Positions 32,939 through 44,312 are shown, counted from the stretch's first letter. The stretch: DNA of 64,000 nucleotides from Porphyra umbilicalis (GCA_002049455.2 KV919094.1:1-64000); one strand, 5' to 3'. The notes: a model not told the origin generated them from the letters alone. Translations and numbers: made by a program.

Positions 32939-32990
32939 ACCGCATCATTTGATGCGCAGCACCGCATCATTTGATGCGATTCTGCGGTAG
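32939..32990. repeat. Palindrome pair (CGCATCATTTGATGCG), right
   Basis: Two direct copies of CCGCATCATTTGATGCG are separated by six bases. With the left pair they could mark the ends of a 0.7 kb element, or be multiple binding sites for one dimeric factor. Confidence 0.7.
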
Positions 32991-33390
32991 AATAGACACT
33001 AGCCTTGTGGCGCTGAAACGGGCTCAGAAAGCCCTTGCGTGGCACCACGGGTTTGGGACTGCTGCGTAGGTGCCACCGTGAGTGGTACCCGCCGCGGCCA
33101 AAAATACACCCGACATTGGCTCTTGCCGCGGTTGGCACCAGCGGTGTACAGCGCCACCGACGCAGCGGAACTCCCGCCCGCGCCACTATTGGTCCAAGGC
33201 GGAACAGTCTTGCTATAGACAAATCTACAAGGTAAGCGAACGATCAGAGAGGGACGTACAAAAAACAGCTTCGAGCCACAAAACAGTGCGCATCGAACCA
33301 ACTGAGAGACATGGACCTTTGAGTACCAGAAAAGGGAGATGACGGATGGTCAAGGGTACGAGCAAGCGGGCAGCACTACGTTCCAGCAAC

Positions 33391-34401
33391 TCACGCGAAG
33401 GACCGGCCACCTGGTCCGGGACGGACTACGAGGCCCCGTAACACGTCCTCGTCCGAGACGTTTGTAGCCGCGCCACCTGCACCGCCCATCATGCCCGGCG
33501 GCGGGAACTCATCCAACGGCGAGGCCGGCACCATCGCCGCCGGAGCGACTGAGTGCCACGACTCGTACAGCGTGTTGGCCGGCACTTGGTGCCCACCACC
33601 GCCCGAGTCGAGAGGACGGCCAAAATGTGGTGACGCCGGCAGGTTCATGACGCCTGCATGCGGGTCGCGGGGGTAGCCAAAGCCGCCAGGCCCGATGCGA
33701 GTGCCAGGCGGCAACGCGTTGGCATGGTGTGGCTGCAGTTGATCCAGGGCCATCTGGCTCACCAGCGGGAGCCACGCGCTCGAGCCTTCGGAGGGCGGGG
33801 CACTGGACTCCGTCAGCGACAAAGCGCGGGAGGGGGGAGGCGCCTCGGGGATGGCCGTACAGCGGTCCACGCTGCCCCGCGAGGTCGTGTTGCGGTGCGC
33901 CACGCACGGGTGCGGCGGGGGCTCCATATCCCCCAAAAAGGACTCGGGCGGCCCGTCCGTATCGCTCGACACCGAGTCGGCCGACATTCCGTCTTCCGAG
34001 CTGCTCTGGCGCGAGTGACACGACCCCAGCTTCTGGCTGTCCGTGTGGCAGGAGCACGCGTAGGTGATGTTCTGATGGATGTTAACGTCGCCGGTCACGC
34101 CGCTGACTTGGCAGATAGCAGCCGTTTTCGCATCCCCGCCGCAGTTGACCGTCAAGCCGACAGACGCCGCCCGCGTGGTCGCCGAGGACGCAAAGCTGGA
34201 CGCCTGTCCTGCGGCAGACGCGGGCATGTCGAAGCGCACGCTGCCACCGCCCTTCATGTGCGGGTCAACATCGTTGGGCATGGCGCCGCCGCCGGTGAGG
34301 TCGCGGTCGATGTCCGGCTTGGAGAGCGCCGGGGCGGCCGTGGACGGGGTAGGTGCTGACGGGGCACGAGTGACCTTGGGATCACCAGCAGGGTGGTCCA
34401 T
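33391..34401 (-). CDS. Hypothetical protein, Ser/Pro/Gly-rich
   Basis: This is a single-exon ORF of 336 residues with no recognised domain. The N-terminus begins MDHPAGDPKVTRAPSAPTPS. A central cysteine-bearing segment (VSGVTGDVNIHQNITYACSC) precedes a Ser/Asp-rich acidic stretch with possible casein-kinase sites (SSSEDGMSADSVSSDTDG). The C-terminal part is rich in Pro, Gly and His (NALPPGTRIGPGGFGYPRD) and ends in an ordered-looking SDEDVLRGLVVRPGPGG. Signal peptide and membrane segments are absent. It could be a regulatory or scaffold protein. Its amino-acid use is less extreme than that of the chance ORFs nearby, which is the main argument that it is real. Confidence 0.55.
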   Translation of the reverse strand: MDHPAGDPKVTRAPSAPTPSTAAPALSKPDIDRDLTGGGAMPNDVDPHMKGGGSVRFDMPASAAGQASSFASSATTRAASVGLTVNCGGDAKTAAICQVSGVTGDVNIHQNITYACSCHTDSQKLGSCHSRQSSSEDGMSADSVSSDTDGPPESFLGDMEPPPHPCVAHRNTTSRGSVDRCTAIPEAPPPSRALSLTESSAPPSEGSSAWLPLVSQMALDQLQPHHANALPPGTRIGPGGFGYPRDPHAGVMNLPASPHFGRPLDSGGGGHQVPANTLYESWHSVAPAAMVPASPLDEFPPPGMMGGAGGAATNVSDEDVLRGLVVRPGPGGRSFA

Positions 34402-35327
34402 GTCGCAGGTCCGACCAAGAGGGAAGCCTCGCCGACTGACACGAGGTCAGTGATGTGTCTTTGTTTCGTCAGCGGTTGGGCTCCGATGCGACGGGTGGAC
34501 AGACACCCTGCCGGCGCCGGGAAAACACCAGGAAAGACCGTCACGTGGCTACGCGACCGGCGCCGAGCCACAAGCAGTGGGTGGTGCACAGACGAGGGCG
34601 CGAGCCGGAGAGACAGACGACGAGCCGCATACAACAGACTCAAAGCTGCCTGGCGAAATGTCCCTTGCAAGCACGAAGAAACAGCCCCGCCAGCTCAACA
34701 GCCACCACCCAGTGGGGCGGGGCGCTGCGCGTGCGCAGTGCACAAAATACACTCAACCGCGCCCGCGAGACCGTTGACGGCGGCCCCCCGTCGCGGCGTG
34801 CGGTGTGTGGCGCGTCCAGGACGGCGTGCCCGGCCGACGCGGGCACGTTTAACAGCCGTCATATGCCAGGAGGTTGGTGATTGCTGGAAAGGGGACTGAC
34901 AAGGAGGTCAGACACAAGGCTGCAGTTTGTGTGTTGTGGAGGGGTGGCCGGTTTGCCGGCTGGCAGTTCCGCGTCGCCATCGCGCGGGCCTCCCACGAGG
35001 GAAGCCACGGAAGACCGTTGAGCAGCACCAAGTGTGAACCTGCTGCGTGGACGGCCGAGGGTTGGTCGAGCGAGCCACGCCTCGTTGGCACAGATGCGCA
35101 CGAGTGGCCACAAGCCACACTGATTGACGAACAGCCTCCGCCGGCCGAAACAAAACGGCAACAGGCACACTGTTGGCCGGGCAGGGTTAGTCTGCCGTCA
35201 AGGATGATGATGATCCGGTGCATCGTTGTCGTGTGCTGCGGAGAGGACCGGTCATCACACCGTTACGTGAGGAGTGCGACTTGCTCTGAGATGCTAACAC
35301 AGGCCCCAACGCTGTAGGTAAGGTGTA
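34402..35327. other. Intergenic
   Basis: Nothing supportable seen; only short overlapping ORFs. The segment next to 34402 probably contains the promoter of the minus-strand gene. Confidence 0.4.
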
Positions 35328-36118
35328 CAGTACGTACCCAATATTATTTGCCCACCCTGGAAAGGCGATTGCGGTCGTCAATGGGATTGGATAATCGGCC
35401 TCTCTGGCCCTGATCTGCCACATTCTGGGGACTTCAGCGTGGAGCGTTCACTCAGTGACCTACGAAGAAACGCCCCCAGCTTGTCACCAGTGGATAGAAA
35501 CGCACCAGAACCATCATGGCGGGGCTTCGAAGGACCCCCATCACCCCTCTGCAGGTAGGTGCGATCAAGGAGATGATCGCCAACACACAGTTCAACGGCG
35601 ACATGGCAACGTCCATCAGCTACAATCGAAGAACGGATGCTTTCGTCGCTACCACCACTCGGGGGTATGGCGGGCTGGCTGACAATGTAAACAGGGGCAG
35701 GACAAAGGTGGTGAGTGAATGCGAGCTGCCCGCGCTCCGTCTGCTGGAGCAGGACGCCCCCTTCGCCAGTCTGGCAGAAAAAGATGAATCGCACCATGCC
35801 GAGAGCACCAACACTGCTAGAGGGCCCTCCCCCCCCCACTTGTCTTTCCAAACGATGCAGAAGGCCGACAAGGGCCTTGGATTGTCATCTCGTTCTCCTG
35901 CCAAGAATTTTTCTCCTCGTCTGCCAACAAGGACACACACCTCGTGGACGAGGAACAGCGAGTCGGGGACCGACCACTGGGTGTTCGTCTTCCTCTCCGA
36001 CAAAGTCTCCTTTGTAGTGCGGCAGCAGCGAGCGCGGTTTGTGTGAGGCCGGTCTCGGCAACCGTGCGCATTGGCACAGATACAGTAGGGGTGGACAAGT
36101 AATATTGCGTACGTACTG
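35328..36118 (+). mobile_element. Tc1/mariner-type element with internal ORF remnant
   Basis: The left end reads CAGTACGTACCCAATATTAT and the right end, inverted, reads CAGTACGTACGCAATATTAC. The inverted match continues for about 32 bases with three mismatches. TA flanks both sides (35326-35327 and 36119-36120). The 791-base interior carries a short ORF with a possible helix-turn-helix. This looks like an internally deleted derivative of a larger transposon. Confidence 0.8.
35516..36046 (+). pseudogene. N-terminal transposase remnant (possible HTH)
   Basis: A 176-residue ORF fills most of the TIR-bounded element. Residues 1-60 (ITPLQVGAIKEMIANTQFNG then MATSISYNRRTDAF) resemble the start of Tc1-like transposases, where two helix-turn-helix units bind the inverted repeats. 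The segment GGLADNVNRGRTKVV follows. Beyond about residue 70 no DDE motif appears, and a GTGAGT near 35710 could be a splice donor. The assignment rests mainly on the element context. Confidence 0.4.
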
Positions 36119-36120
36119 TA

Positions 36121-36251
36121 CCGTGCGTTCTCGTTATAAGAGACAGCTGATTCGACTCAATATGAAGAAAAAGTGGCCCACACGGACTGGAATGGAAGAC
36201 TCGCGACCCATATTCTTTTGTAAACGATTATCTTATAGCGAGAACGCACTG
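36121..36251. mobile_element. 131-bp MITE, family A, copy 1
   Basis: It is bounded by the 20-mer GTGCGTTCTCGTTATAAGAG and its inverted, slightly mutated partner, with TA on both sides. It shares its left TA with the end of the Tc1-like element at 35328-36118. It is nearly identical to the copy at 38330-38460. Confidence 0.85.
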
Positions 36252-36346
36252 TATTACAGCCGTTCTCCCAAATATCCCGCCCTCCAACAGTTGCAAAAGA
36301 GTTCCGAATTGGCCTCTACGACCCCGCAGAGGCCGATTTGAAACTC

Positions 36347-36972
36347 ATTCCCTGGCCTTTAGGACAGGGTGCTCTCAAAGTGTGGTGATGCACACATTTA
36401 CTTAGATCACGGGACTTGCTCTCCGTTTCAGAGGTGGCAGTCTGCATTCGTGTCCTCAGGGCGTGTCGACGTTGGAAGGGTCACGATGACGCTAAAAGCG
36501 AATAGAGTTACGTGGCTGAGAAGGACTGTCCTGCCACCAGGGTCACAGGGCCCGGACGGTGCCTGCCCCCCTACCACCCCCCACCGCCTAGAGTTGGGCG
36601 CGGCGACCGCGCGCAGCGACTACGGGGGTTGAACGCGCCCGCGATGACCCGTGGGTGATCGTGCCTGCGCGCCGGCTTCTGTTGCGGCGGCCCGTCGGCC
36701 TGCCATCTACCGGCGCGGTTAGAGGTGCGCTGCGCGGCGGAGTGAAAGCCCCTCCCGTCGGCGTCGCGCGACGCCGGCGAGCCGCCGCCGCTGCGGTGCC
36801 GGCGGCGGCACCTTTTTTCCCGCCCCACGTTTCCCCGGCCACGGCAAAGTGGCTGTACGTGCCCCCGTGCGCGCTCGCGGCTATGGAGTCGGCCAGCGTG
36901 CCCGGTGTCGCTGCGTCGCCAAGCGGGCCACCGCCCTGAAGGCCAGGGTATTGCACGCACGTGCCTGGAATT
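36347..36972. repeat. Interspersed repeat family B, copy 1
   Basis: It begins TTCCCTGGCCTTTAGGACAG and ends with GAAGGCCAGGGTATTGCACG followed by GTGCCTGGAATT. The two ends carry inverted CCCTGGCCTT. The core is GC-rich without a conserved ORF. Copies 2 and 3 lie at 39.3 and 46.5 kb. Confidence 0.8.
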
Positions 36973-37030
36973 AGCAACAGTTGGAGTGCGGGATCTTTGG
37001 GAGAACGGCTGTAATTGGAATCGGGTAATC

Positions 37031-37061
37031 CAGTGCGTTCTCGTTACAAAAGAATCGTGTA
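37031..37061. mobile_element. Truncated family A MITE end
   Basis: CAGTGCGTTCTCGTTACAAA and the following AGAATCGTGT match one end of the 131-bp MITE. The match breaks off next to the TA at which the 628-bp element begins. Confidence 0.65.
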
Positions 37062-37064
37062 CTA

Positions 37065-37692
37065 TGGTGCGTGTCCCAAAAATGAGACATCGCGGTTTTT
37101 TCTTTTTTTCTCGGCCCACTGGCCTTCTGCAACGGTCCGATAATGTAATGTGACCCACTCGGTCCCACTGTGCTTCCAGAACAGCCCCTGACAGTGTTAG
37201 CAGAGGCGGCACATCATGACGTGTCATGGGGGAAAGTGTCATTCATTGCAACTTCGACAGGTGACGATCACGCGGCCCAATCAAATGCACAGATACTAGA
37301 GCAGGAATGTGCTGACAATTTGTGCACCAAGAAAAGGGCACCACCTTACCAATAAAAACGTGAAAAAGACCCCCATGTAGCCCCCTGTGAGGAAAACACG
37401 ATTTGGGACACCCCTCATCGAAGCTCCAGTTAGCACATGAGCTTTGGCGTTGCAAACCTTTAACCCCAAGAACCTGAAAAAGACTGGCTCCAAGATCGTG
37501 GCTATCTGAGAGGTCCACAGAACAGGGCCCACGGGCGGGTATTAAGGAGTTGTCAGCCAAGCACGCGTCGGGAGAGGCTCTTTCCATGGAGGCCAGCCGA
37601 GAATTTTCTCGTACCCCACGCCGCCTGCCCCCGTGCAGTGATGTGTCAGTCCTTCAGAAAACGCGCATGTCTCATTTTTGGGACACGCACCA
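37065..37692. mobile_element. 628-bp TA-flanked element, family C
   Basis: The terminal inverted repeats are 26 bases and perfect, starting TGGTGCGTGTCCCAAAAATG. TA lies directly outside both ends (37063-37064 and 37693-37694). The interior has no ORF of note, so it is a non-autonomous Tc1/mariner-like element. Confidence 0.85.
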
Positions 37693-38329
37693 TAGAGAAG
37701 AAGATCTGAGATCACCAAAATGTGCACGGCAAGAAAGAAAGAATCATTTTTTTCGCGTAAGTAGGATAGTGTGATCCTCAAGCTCAGGGGACTAGACACT
37801 AGACGGGTGCCCCTCCCACACTGTCTGCGTCGGTGGTTGCGGCTGCGACGTCAGCTTCTGCTTCTGCAGTGGCCTCTGTTTTACAGCGACAGTGATCCCG
37901 AGACTGCCTGGCCGCCGTCCGTCTTCGTACAGTCATTATTCGGTTAAATCCGTCACCATTTGTTTACAGTTCCGGACAGTACTTAGATTCCTCTGGCTCG
38001 ACTTGCGATCGGCTGCCGTGAGGTCATTTCAATACTACTGGGAAGAAAGAGAAGTACGAAAGACAGCATTTACGGTGAACTCGGACAAGATAAAATCCAA
38101 TTTTACTTGCCTTCGCAGAACCTGATCACGCAAGAGTGTGCCTCGTACCGACCCACCATGCCCCATCACTCTTCATCCTCCGCCCCAGCTAAAACCACGT
38201 CATCCGTCACATCGATGGCCTCAACATCGGTCTCAGCCACCACCCAGCGACGCATCACCTGCGCATGGTCTTGACCGCTGACACTCTCGAACTCGCGCTG
38301 CAGCGTCGTGTTGGCCATCACGGCTACTA
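37693..38329. other. Intergenic between mobile elements
   Basis: Only short ORFs and AT-rich patches; nothing supportable. Confidence 0.4.
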
Positions 38330-38460
38330 CAGTGCGTTCTCGTTATAAGAGACAGCTGATTCGGCTCAATATGAAGAAAAAGTGGCCCACACGGACTGGA
38401 ATGGAAGACTCGCGACCCATATTCTTTTGTACACGATTCTCTTATAACGAGAACGCACTG
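38330..38460. mobile_element. 131-bp MITE, family A, copy 2
   Basis: This is the best-preserved copy. The terminal inverted repeats are perfect over 23 bases (CAGTGCGTTCTCGTTATAAG and on), with TA at 38328-38329 and 38461-38462. It has the same length as copy 1. Confidence 0.9.
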
Positions 38461-38732
38461 TAAAGAAGACACGTCCAAGTTTTCGTTGTCAGCAACAGGC
38501 TGAACGTCATCAGGCTGGCGTCTCAGCTCAGTGTTGGCCCTGTTGGGCAGGCAGTCCGCCTTGAGGCAGACCGGCGCGCAATCTGCGCTGGCAATATTGC
38601 GTTCCATTCCTGCAGGATGAGCTCGGATTTGTGTAAGTTGCTCCTACCTGAGAGTAAGTTCAAAAGGTCGTCCGTAAATGTGATTGCAGTCCACATTCCC
38701 CTTTCTCTCGGCGCCTGTGGTGCGTTCTTCGG

Positions 38733-38787
38733 CCCGGTTATATCCACTGTGGATATAACCGGGACGGATATAACAGAAGAATGACTG
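38733..38787. mobile_element. Pogo/Tc1-like terminal sequence, second copy
   Basis: The hairpin GGTTATATCCACTGTGGATA and following TAACC, then GGGACGGATATAACAGAAG and ATGACTG, is followed by TA. It matches 6143-6199 in order and spacing. Confidence 0.55.
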
Positions 38788-38948
38788 TACTTCCCACCCC
38801 TCCCGCCCATGGGGCGAAGCCACGCGTTTTCCTCTTCAACCTCTGTGGGGTCGTACTTGAAGCATGCCAAGGCAGCTTTCGGTCTGTGATTGATTGGTTC
38901 CATTCAGCCCCAGAGCAGTTCACAAGGATCGCCGCCAGTCCGAAGGGG

Positions 38949-39094
38949 GTGCTACATAATTACGGAACAAATAGATTCGATTACGATGGGTGCTACCTGT
39001 GCTTGTGCCCGCCCCCAAAAGGGGCGTGATTAGGGCGTGATCGGGCGTGATCGGGCGTGACATGCCCACACGCCCCGGGTTTGGGGGCGTGAAG
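38949..39094. repeat. GGGCGTGAT repeat cluster
   Basis: Four GGGCGTGA units run head to tail near 39021-39060, after two GGTGCTAC motifs. It resembles the GACGCCC cluster at 14.4-14.8 kb in motif and in accompanying sequence. Confidence 0.6.
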
Positions 39095-39320
39095 CATAAG
39101 CCTACTGTGGAGCCGGAAAAAACTTATTTCCGGTCGCTGCATTCATATTGTAGCCCACCTGTTCCTGCGTGCCTGCGCAGAGCCCCTTGCAGCGTGGGCG
39201 CACGCAATGGCCAGCGTCCCATGTGTTGGGAAGGTAACTGGTGCTACCAGCCAATGGGAGCGTCCCCTTAGCACTATTAGCGCCAGCCAATAGATTCAGT
39301 TCGTTTCATGCGCATCGGTG

Positions 39321-40016
39321 TTCCCTGGCCTTTAGGACAGGGTGCTCTCAAAGTGTAGAGATGCACACATATACTTAGATCAAGGGACTTGCTCTCCGTT
39401 TCAGAGGTGGCAGTCTGCATTCGTGCACTCAGGGATCTGAGGGCGTGTCAGCGTTTGAAGGGTCGCGATGACGCTAAAAGCGAATAGAGTTACGCGGCTG
39501 AGAAGGACTGTCCTGCCACAAAGGGCACAGGGCACAGACGGCGCCTGCCCCCCTGCCCCCCCCCACCGCCCCGAGTTGCGCGCGCCGACCGCGTGCAGCG
39601 ACTTCCGGGGTTTGACGCGCCCGTGATGACCCGCGGGTGATCGTGCCTGCGCGCCGGCTTCTGTTGCGGCGGCACGTCGGCGGTTTCTCAATCCATCTCG
39701 CGGCACGGTTAGAGGCGTCCCGTCGCGCGGTGGTCGATTCCATCCGCCCGCCCGTGCGCCCTCTCGGCCGCGCGCAGGTGTGCTGCGCGGCGGGGTGACG
39801 GCCCCGCCCGTAGGCGTTGCACCACGCCGGCGGGCCGCCGCCGCCGCCGCGGCGGCGTCGGCATCCCTTTCCCCGCCCCACGCCCCCCCCGCCACGGCAA
39901 CGTGGCTGCACGTGCCCCCGTGCGTGCTCGCGGCCATGGAGCCGGCCGGTATCTATGCGTCGCCGAGCGCGCCACCGCCCTGAAGGCCAGGGTATTGCAC
40001 GTACGTGCCTGGAATT
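39321..40016. repeat. Interspersed repeat family B, copy 2
   Basis: It has the same ends as the copy at 36347. It is about 70 bases longer because of an insertion in the GC-rich core near 39700-39780 (GTCCCGTCGCGCGGTGGTCG). It also carries a duplicated GGGATCTGAGGGCGTGTCAG-type segment that copy 3 shares and copy 1 lacks. Confidence 0.8.
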
Positions 40017-41317
40017 TGATTGGACCGCATGATGTCGCACCAGAGCCGCACATGAAAAACACGTATGCGAGACGTAGCCCCCATTGAGCATGAGTTTAAT
40101 TACTATTGGCTTCCAAATTGAACCACAACCACGCATAATATGATTTTGTTGGGCAGATCTCACCCAAAGGAAACTGGCGTCCATGCGAATGGCTCGGCTG
40201 GACGAAATTGCAGCGCGAAGGAACGTCTCAGTGCACGTCTATCGGTGCCCCAAATCGCCAGATTACTGTTCTTGACACTGGTACCAGTTCTCAGCAACTC
40301 CGTCGTGTGTGGGAAGTCCACAGTGTTTACATATGAAATCGGGTTCCTGGGGATGCTCCGGAACCGCCTATAGCGCAGTTCACGCGTTTTTTATAAAACA
40401 AACAAAGAGTTCTTGAGCAGTCTGAGTCATTCCACTAAACTCATGAGCTCATCGGCTGTCCCACGACACAGCGCGTTGATGAAATCTCGTGTCAGGTTCC
40501 AAGGTATCTGCAACAAGGCCGAACCGTATTGCTGCTCGACCCCTTTGCGTTCAGAGAGAGATCGAAAATGAGTACATAACTCCTCTTTGCCCAATCTTTA
40601 AGGAGAAGTTCACATCCTTCGAGACATATGTTGCGAGACTCGCCGCAATGATCCCTCGGAGGTCTCGGGGAAGAAGTGGAGCAAGACCCTGACGGAGGAA
40701 AGGATGTGACACCGGCCAGCATTGAGGATACATGCCAAAGATGCATTGAAAGACACGGTCGCTTTATTGTTGCTCGGCGCGGGCACGGGTGGCAGAGCAG
40801 ACACGAAATCGATAAGAAAGCCACGGTGTGCTACAGAGTCACGCAGACATGTAGCTAACTGCACACAGCCGCAAACTCTGACAGAGCTACAGGCCACCGG
40901 ACAACAGCAAGCTCACCATGTCAGCGACTCGCGGACACCACGCATGCATGTGCGTATGACACAAGTTACTCGACTTCGATGTCAGCAACACCCATTGGTT
41001 TGCAAAGAAACAGAAGCCAAGAAAGAGGAAGCCATCGCACATATGCATGGTAAGGATACATGGGGGACGGGCGAGCGAACACGAAAAAGAAGTACGTGGT
41101 CAGTTCATCCAACCCATCCACCACCCACCCACCGCGCGCGTCACACTATCCACACTGCGCCAGTGTGGATCCCCACCCAATCGCCACCACCACTAGTCCA
41201 GCGACTGCAAACGTCGTCCGGCCCGTCGTAGAGTGACTCCCCCCCGCCCCCGTGCGAGCTGGAGAGAATGCGTGGGATGGAGGGGATGCAGATAAGAATA
41301 CGACAGGAACGAGGGCG

Positions 41318-41461
41318 GTCGGCAGGAGGGTGGGCGGGGCGATCGAACAGAGGGTGGCCGGGGCTTCCGGCCAGGAGGGTGGGTGGGGCGGTCGACCAGA
41401 GGGTGGGCGGGGCGGTCCGCCAGGAGGGTGGGCCGAGCGGTCGGCCAGGAGAGCGAGCGGG
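41318..41461. repeat. 24-bp minisatellite, about six units
   Basis: The units follow GGTCGGCCAGGAGGGTGGGC and end GGGGC, with point differences between units, in a region of alternating CAGGAGGG and CAGAGGG. Confidence 0.8.
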
Positions 41462-42570
41462 GATGTTGGCAGCACTTGTGCACTTGGGCGGCAGCCAGGA
41501 GCGGGGCTGGGGGCAGCATGGCAGTCACCTGCACACATGCCGAGGGCGCGCATTGGCGCCGCCCAGCACTTCGAATTATTACTAATCGCCCCGCTATCCC
41601 CAAGCACAAGGCTTGACGTTTTCCAGCCCGCTGGTTGGCTGCCCGGTTGACCGGGGGCGCATCCTGGGTCCCCATTGGTAGCAGACTATCATGCCAACAG
41701 GTACTGAACAAAGTCTGGCTGACACAAGCTACGACGGTGAGGCGTCCGAGCAGAGGTCTCCATGTGCCCGCAAGAATGCATACTGTGTACGCCAAGTCTG
41801 CCTTGAACTGGGTGTGAAGGGTGCCGTTTGATCGCGCAAGGAGGACCTGCCCCATGACCCTGCCAGAGCTCTGCACGGCAATGCCAGCAGCCGTCCCACT
41901 CTAGCGACACCGTTTGCGCCCCCATCCTCCCCGACCCCCTCGGCATGTATGTGCAGCCCCCCTCGCCCCCCCCCCCCTGCCAGCAGGAGAAAGGAGTGGG
42001 AGAGGACAGGAAAGGAGGCAAGCACAAGTGTCCGTGGTTGGGCGGTGCCCGCAGCTATTGGGAGTAGACGAGTACGCACATGGGTAGGGGTGACCAGGTG
42101 GGTGGGGTAAGAAGGTCTCTGGGGGTGTCAGAAAGCCTTCTCAGACAGAGCCTTTTAGAGATCGACACAGCGACATTTGCGAGGATGGTGTCACGAGGTT
42201 TGCTGCATGGAAAAACATTTCTCTCACGACCTCTCACGGTTCGCATATATTTTAAGTTCTCCGTGACCCAATTTGACAACGTGCTGTGGACGCTTTGTGC
42301 ACCTCAAACGGAGCACTCCTGGACCAGAAAAGCCCATTTTTTACCCCGGGAAAAAAGCAGCGAAAAGTACATGGCTGGATGGCTGCAATTCGGCGTTCAC
42401 AAAGTCCTTGGGGAGTGATACCGAGCGGAGCGTCTTGCTCCCCGGTCACCACCAGAATCGCGGACCAGAGGTCACCCCGACGCATCCCGGAGCCCCGTAG
42501 TGGCCGTGTGGGTCGGTTTCTCGGGCAAGGTCGACAAAGAGGTGTGATCAGCACATCTGCAGATGCCTCA

Positions 42571-42606
42571 GGCTATAGAGCATCTCAGCTGAGATGCTCC
42601 ATAGCC
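42571..42606. repeat. 36-bp near-perfect palindrome
   Basis: GGCTATAGAGCATCTCAG is followed immediately by its inverted complement with one mismatch, giving an almost spacer-free 18-bp cruciform. Confidence 0.85.
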
Positions 42607-44127
42607 CGAGGTTTGCGGTCGCGTTGTTCTGTGCGGGTTTTTAGGGCTATCCATCGCCCCCCGCACCCCCAGGCCTTGAAGCCATCACAGCGCAAGTCTG
42701 TACCAGTGCCGTAGGTACCAGCACAGCCTTACACATCATATTTTCATGCAGCTGATAGACCCTGCACCCCCCTGCAGCCATCCCCTCCCCTCCCATCCGC
42801 CCCCCTTTCTTCCCCACGCGTTCACCCTCCGTTCCATCGGCTGTCCTCGGCCTGCAGTCTTTCCCCCCCCCCTTCCCTCCTGCTCTGTCCTGGCCCCCTG
42901 CTCAAATGCTGGTTTTCAGCAACCCTCTGTGTCTCCTGGCGCTACCAGAGGTACTCCAACAACACATGTGCCCCTCCTCTGCGAAGCGTCCTGTGCTGCA
43001 AAGGCTCCTTGCGCGGTCCACAAGCACCTTCGTGTGGTGGAAAGCGACACCAGGATGGAAGTAGGGGCTCCCCGATGGCCAAATACTCCGTTCTCAAATA
43101 AGAATAATTGCTGTAATGTGCTATTCCGACCCGTTCTTGTATAAGAAATCATTATGTCAGGCGCAGCACGGCCGGGTGACAGCAGCGGCTGCAGCGGGCC
43201 CACTGTCTGTCCGTCCGTGCTGGTCGAAGGCGTGAAGCTTGCCCTGCTGGATGAAAAGCGCCACACACACCCTGCCGACGAGCTTAAAAAAGTAGTAACT
43301 ACATAATGCTGAAAAAGAACTTCGCCTGCTGTCAAATCAAGTCTGCCCCTGTCTTCCCCGATGTCTTGGATGCACCTTTCCGCACCCGAACTATTCGTCA
43401 CCATTTTCGAACTCACCAAACATATTATATTTATACTGAAAACTCATTGAGATTAACTTTGATAAAAAGTGGTGCTAGGAATACATGGGGGCTACTCATA
43501 TTTTGACGTTTGTTCCGACCACGTGTGGCCTCTTTCTGGGCCGTTCGAGGCCCTATTCAAAGCTTTTCTGGGTCTTATTCAAACATGTTTCCGCGTCCCC
43601 AACACATGGGGAGGGGGCCCACGCAATCAGCAAATCGGCATGTTTTGGACTCCAAGAACTTGTTGGCACCTCCCTCACAGTATCCTGTGGCCCGAATTTC
43701 AGTAGAATTGGTTTACAACAAGGGTTTGCACGGATTGCACTTGTAAAATTCATATCACAGGAAGCGTCTCGCGGCGATGCAGACTGTGAGTGCACGAGAA
43801 CACGTTTTCATGCCGCAGAACAGCGCTTCAGAGTGCGTCAAGTACCGCACGTATTGAACCCTGCAAGAAACTTGTGATGAGGGCGCGCCATGCTCTTCGG
43901 GTCACGGTTCTGATGCACCGATTAGCAGTTTACATATCCAGGATTTAACCACCAACCGTCAACAGACAAGAACTTGCTGCTGCACATGTTCATGCTACAA
44001 GATCTTGTGCTGCAAGATGCCGTCTGACAAGAATTGCTGACGAAAACGGGCTTGCGTGCGCCCACGCTTTAAGGAGCACTGCGCTGTCATGTGCGTCAGG
44101 GTGCGACATACGCGCATTGACTGTGTA

Positions 44128-44295
44128 CAGTCTTTCTCCAATGCTATCCACCCTTTTCGTCGCCTGACAAACCCTCAAGTAGCCCTGTTTTTTCGTGCAG
44201 AAGATGGCAGAATCGCCCTTCCTGGCAGTGCAATGATGTCTCGTTACTATGCAGGGGTGCATAGTAAAGGAAGCTACAGAAATGGAGATAGACTG
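44128..44295. mobile_element. 168-bp MITE, family D, copy 1
   Basis: The left end is CAGTCTTTCTCCAATGCTAT and the inverted right end is CAGTCTATCTCCATTTCTGT, both next to TA. Its right TA is followed by the last 14 bases of a family A MITE (ACGAGAACGCACTG then TA). Confidence 0.7.
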
Positions 44296-44312
44296 TAACG
44301 AGAACGCACTGT

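Larger units (their letters stand above)
31353..33390. other. Intergenic with palindromic repeats
   Basis: No supportable gene. Two pairs of near-perfect palindromes of CGCATCATTTGATGCG lie at 32291-32330 and 32939-32990, and a G run lies at 32710-32726. Confidence 0.45.
40017..44127. other. Long intergenic region without supportable gene
   Basis: No ORF here has a domain or a convincing advantage over other frames. A minisatellite (41318-41461), a long palindrome (42571-42606) and C-rich runs near 41965 and 42785-42895 are the only structured features. Confidence 0.4.

Noticed and set aside
41318..41461. CRISPR-like array
   Set aside because: The 24-bp units are contiguous without spacers; it is a minisatellite in a eukaryotic genome.
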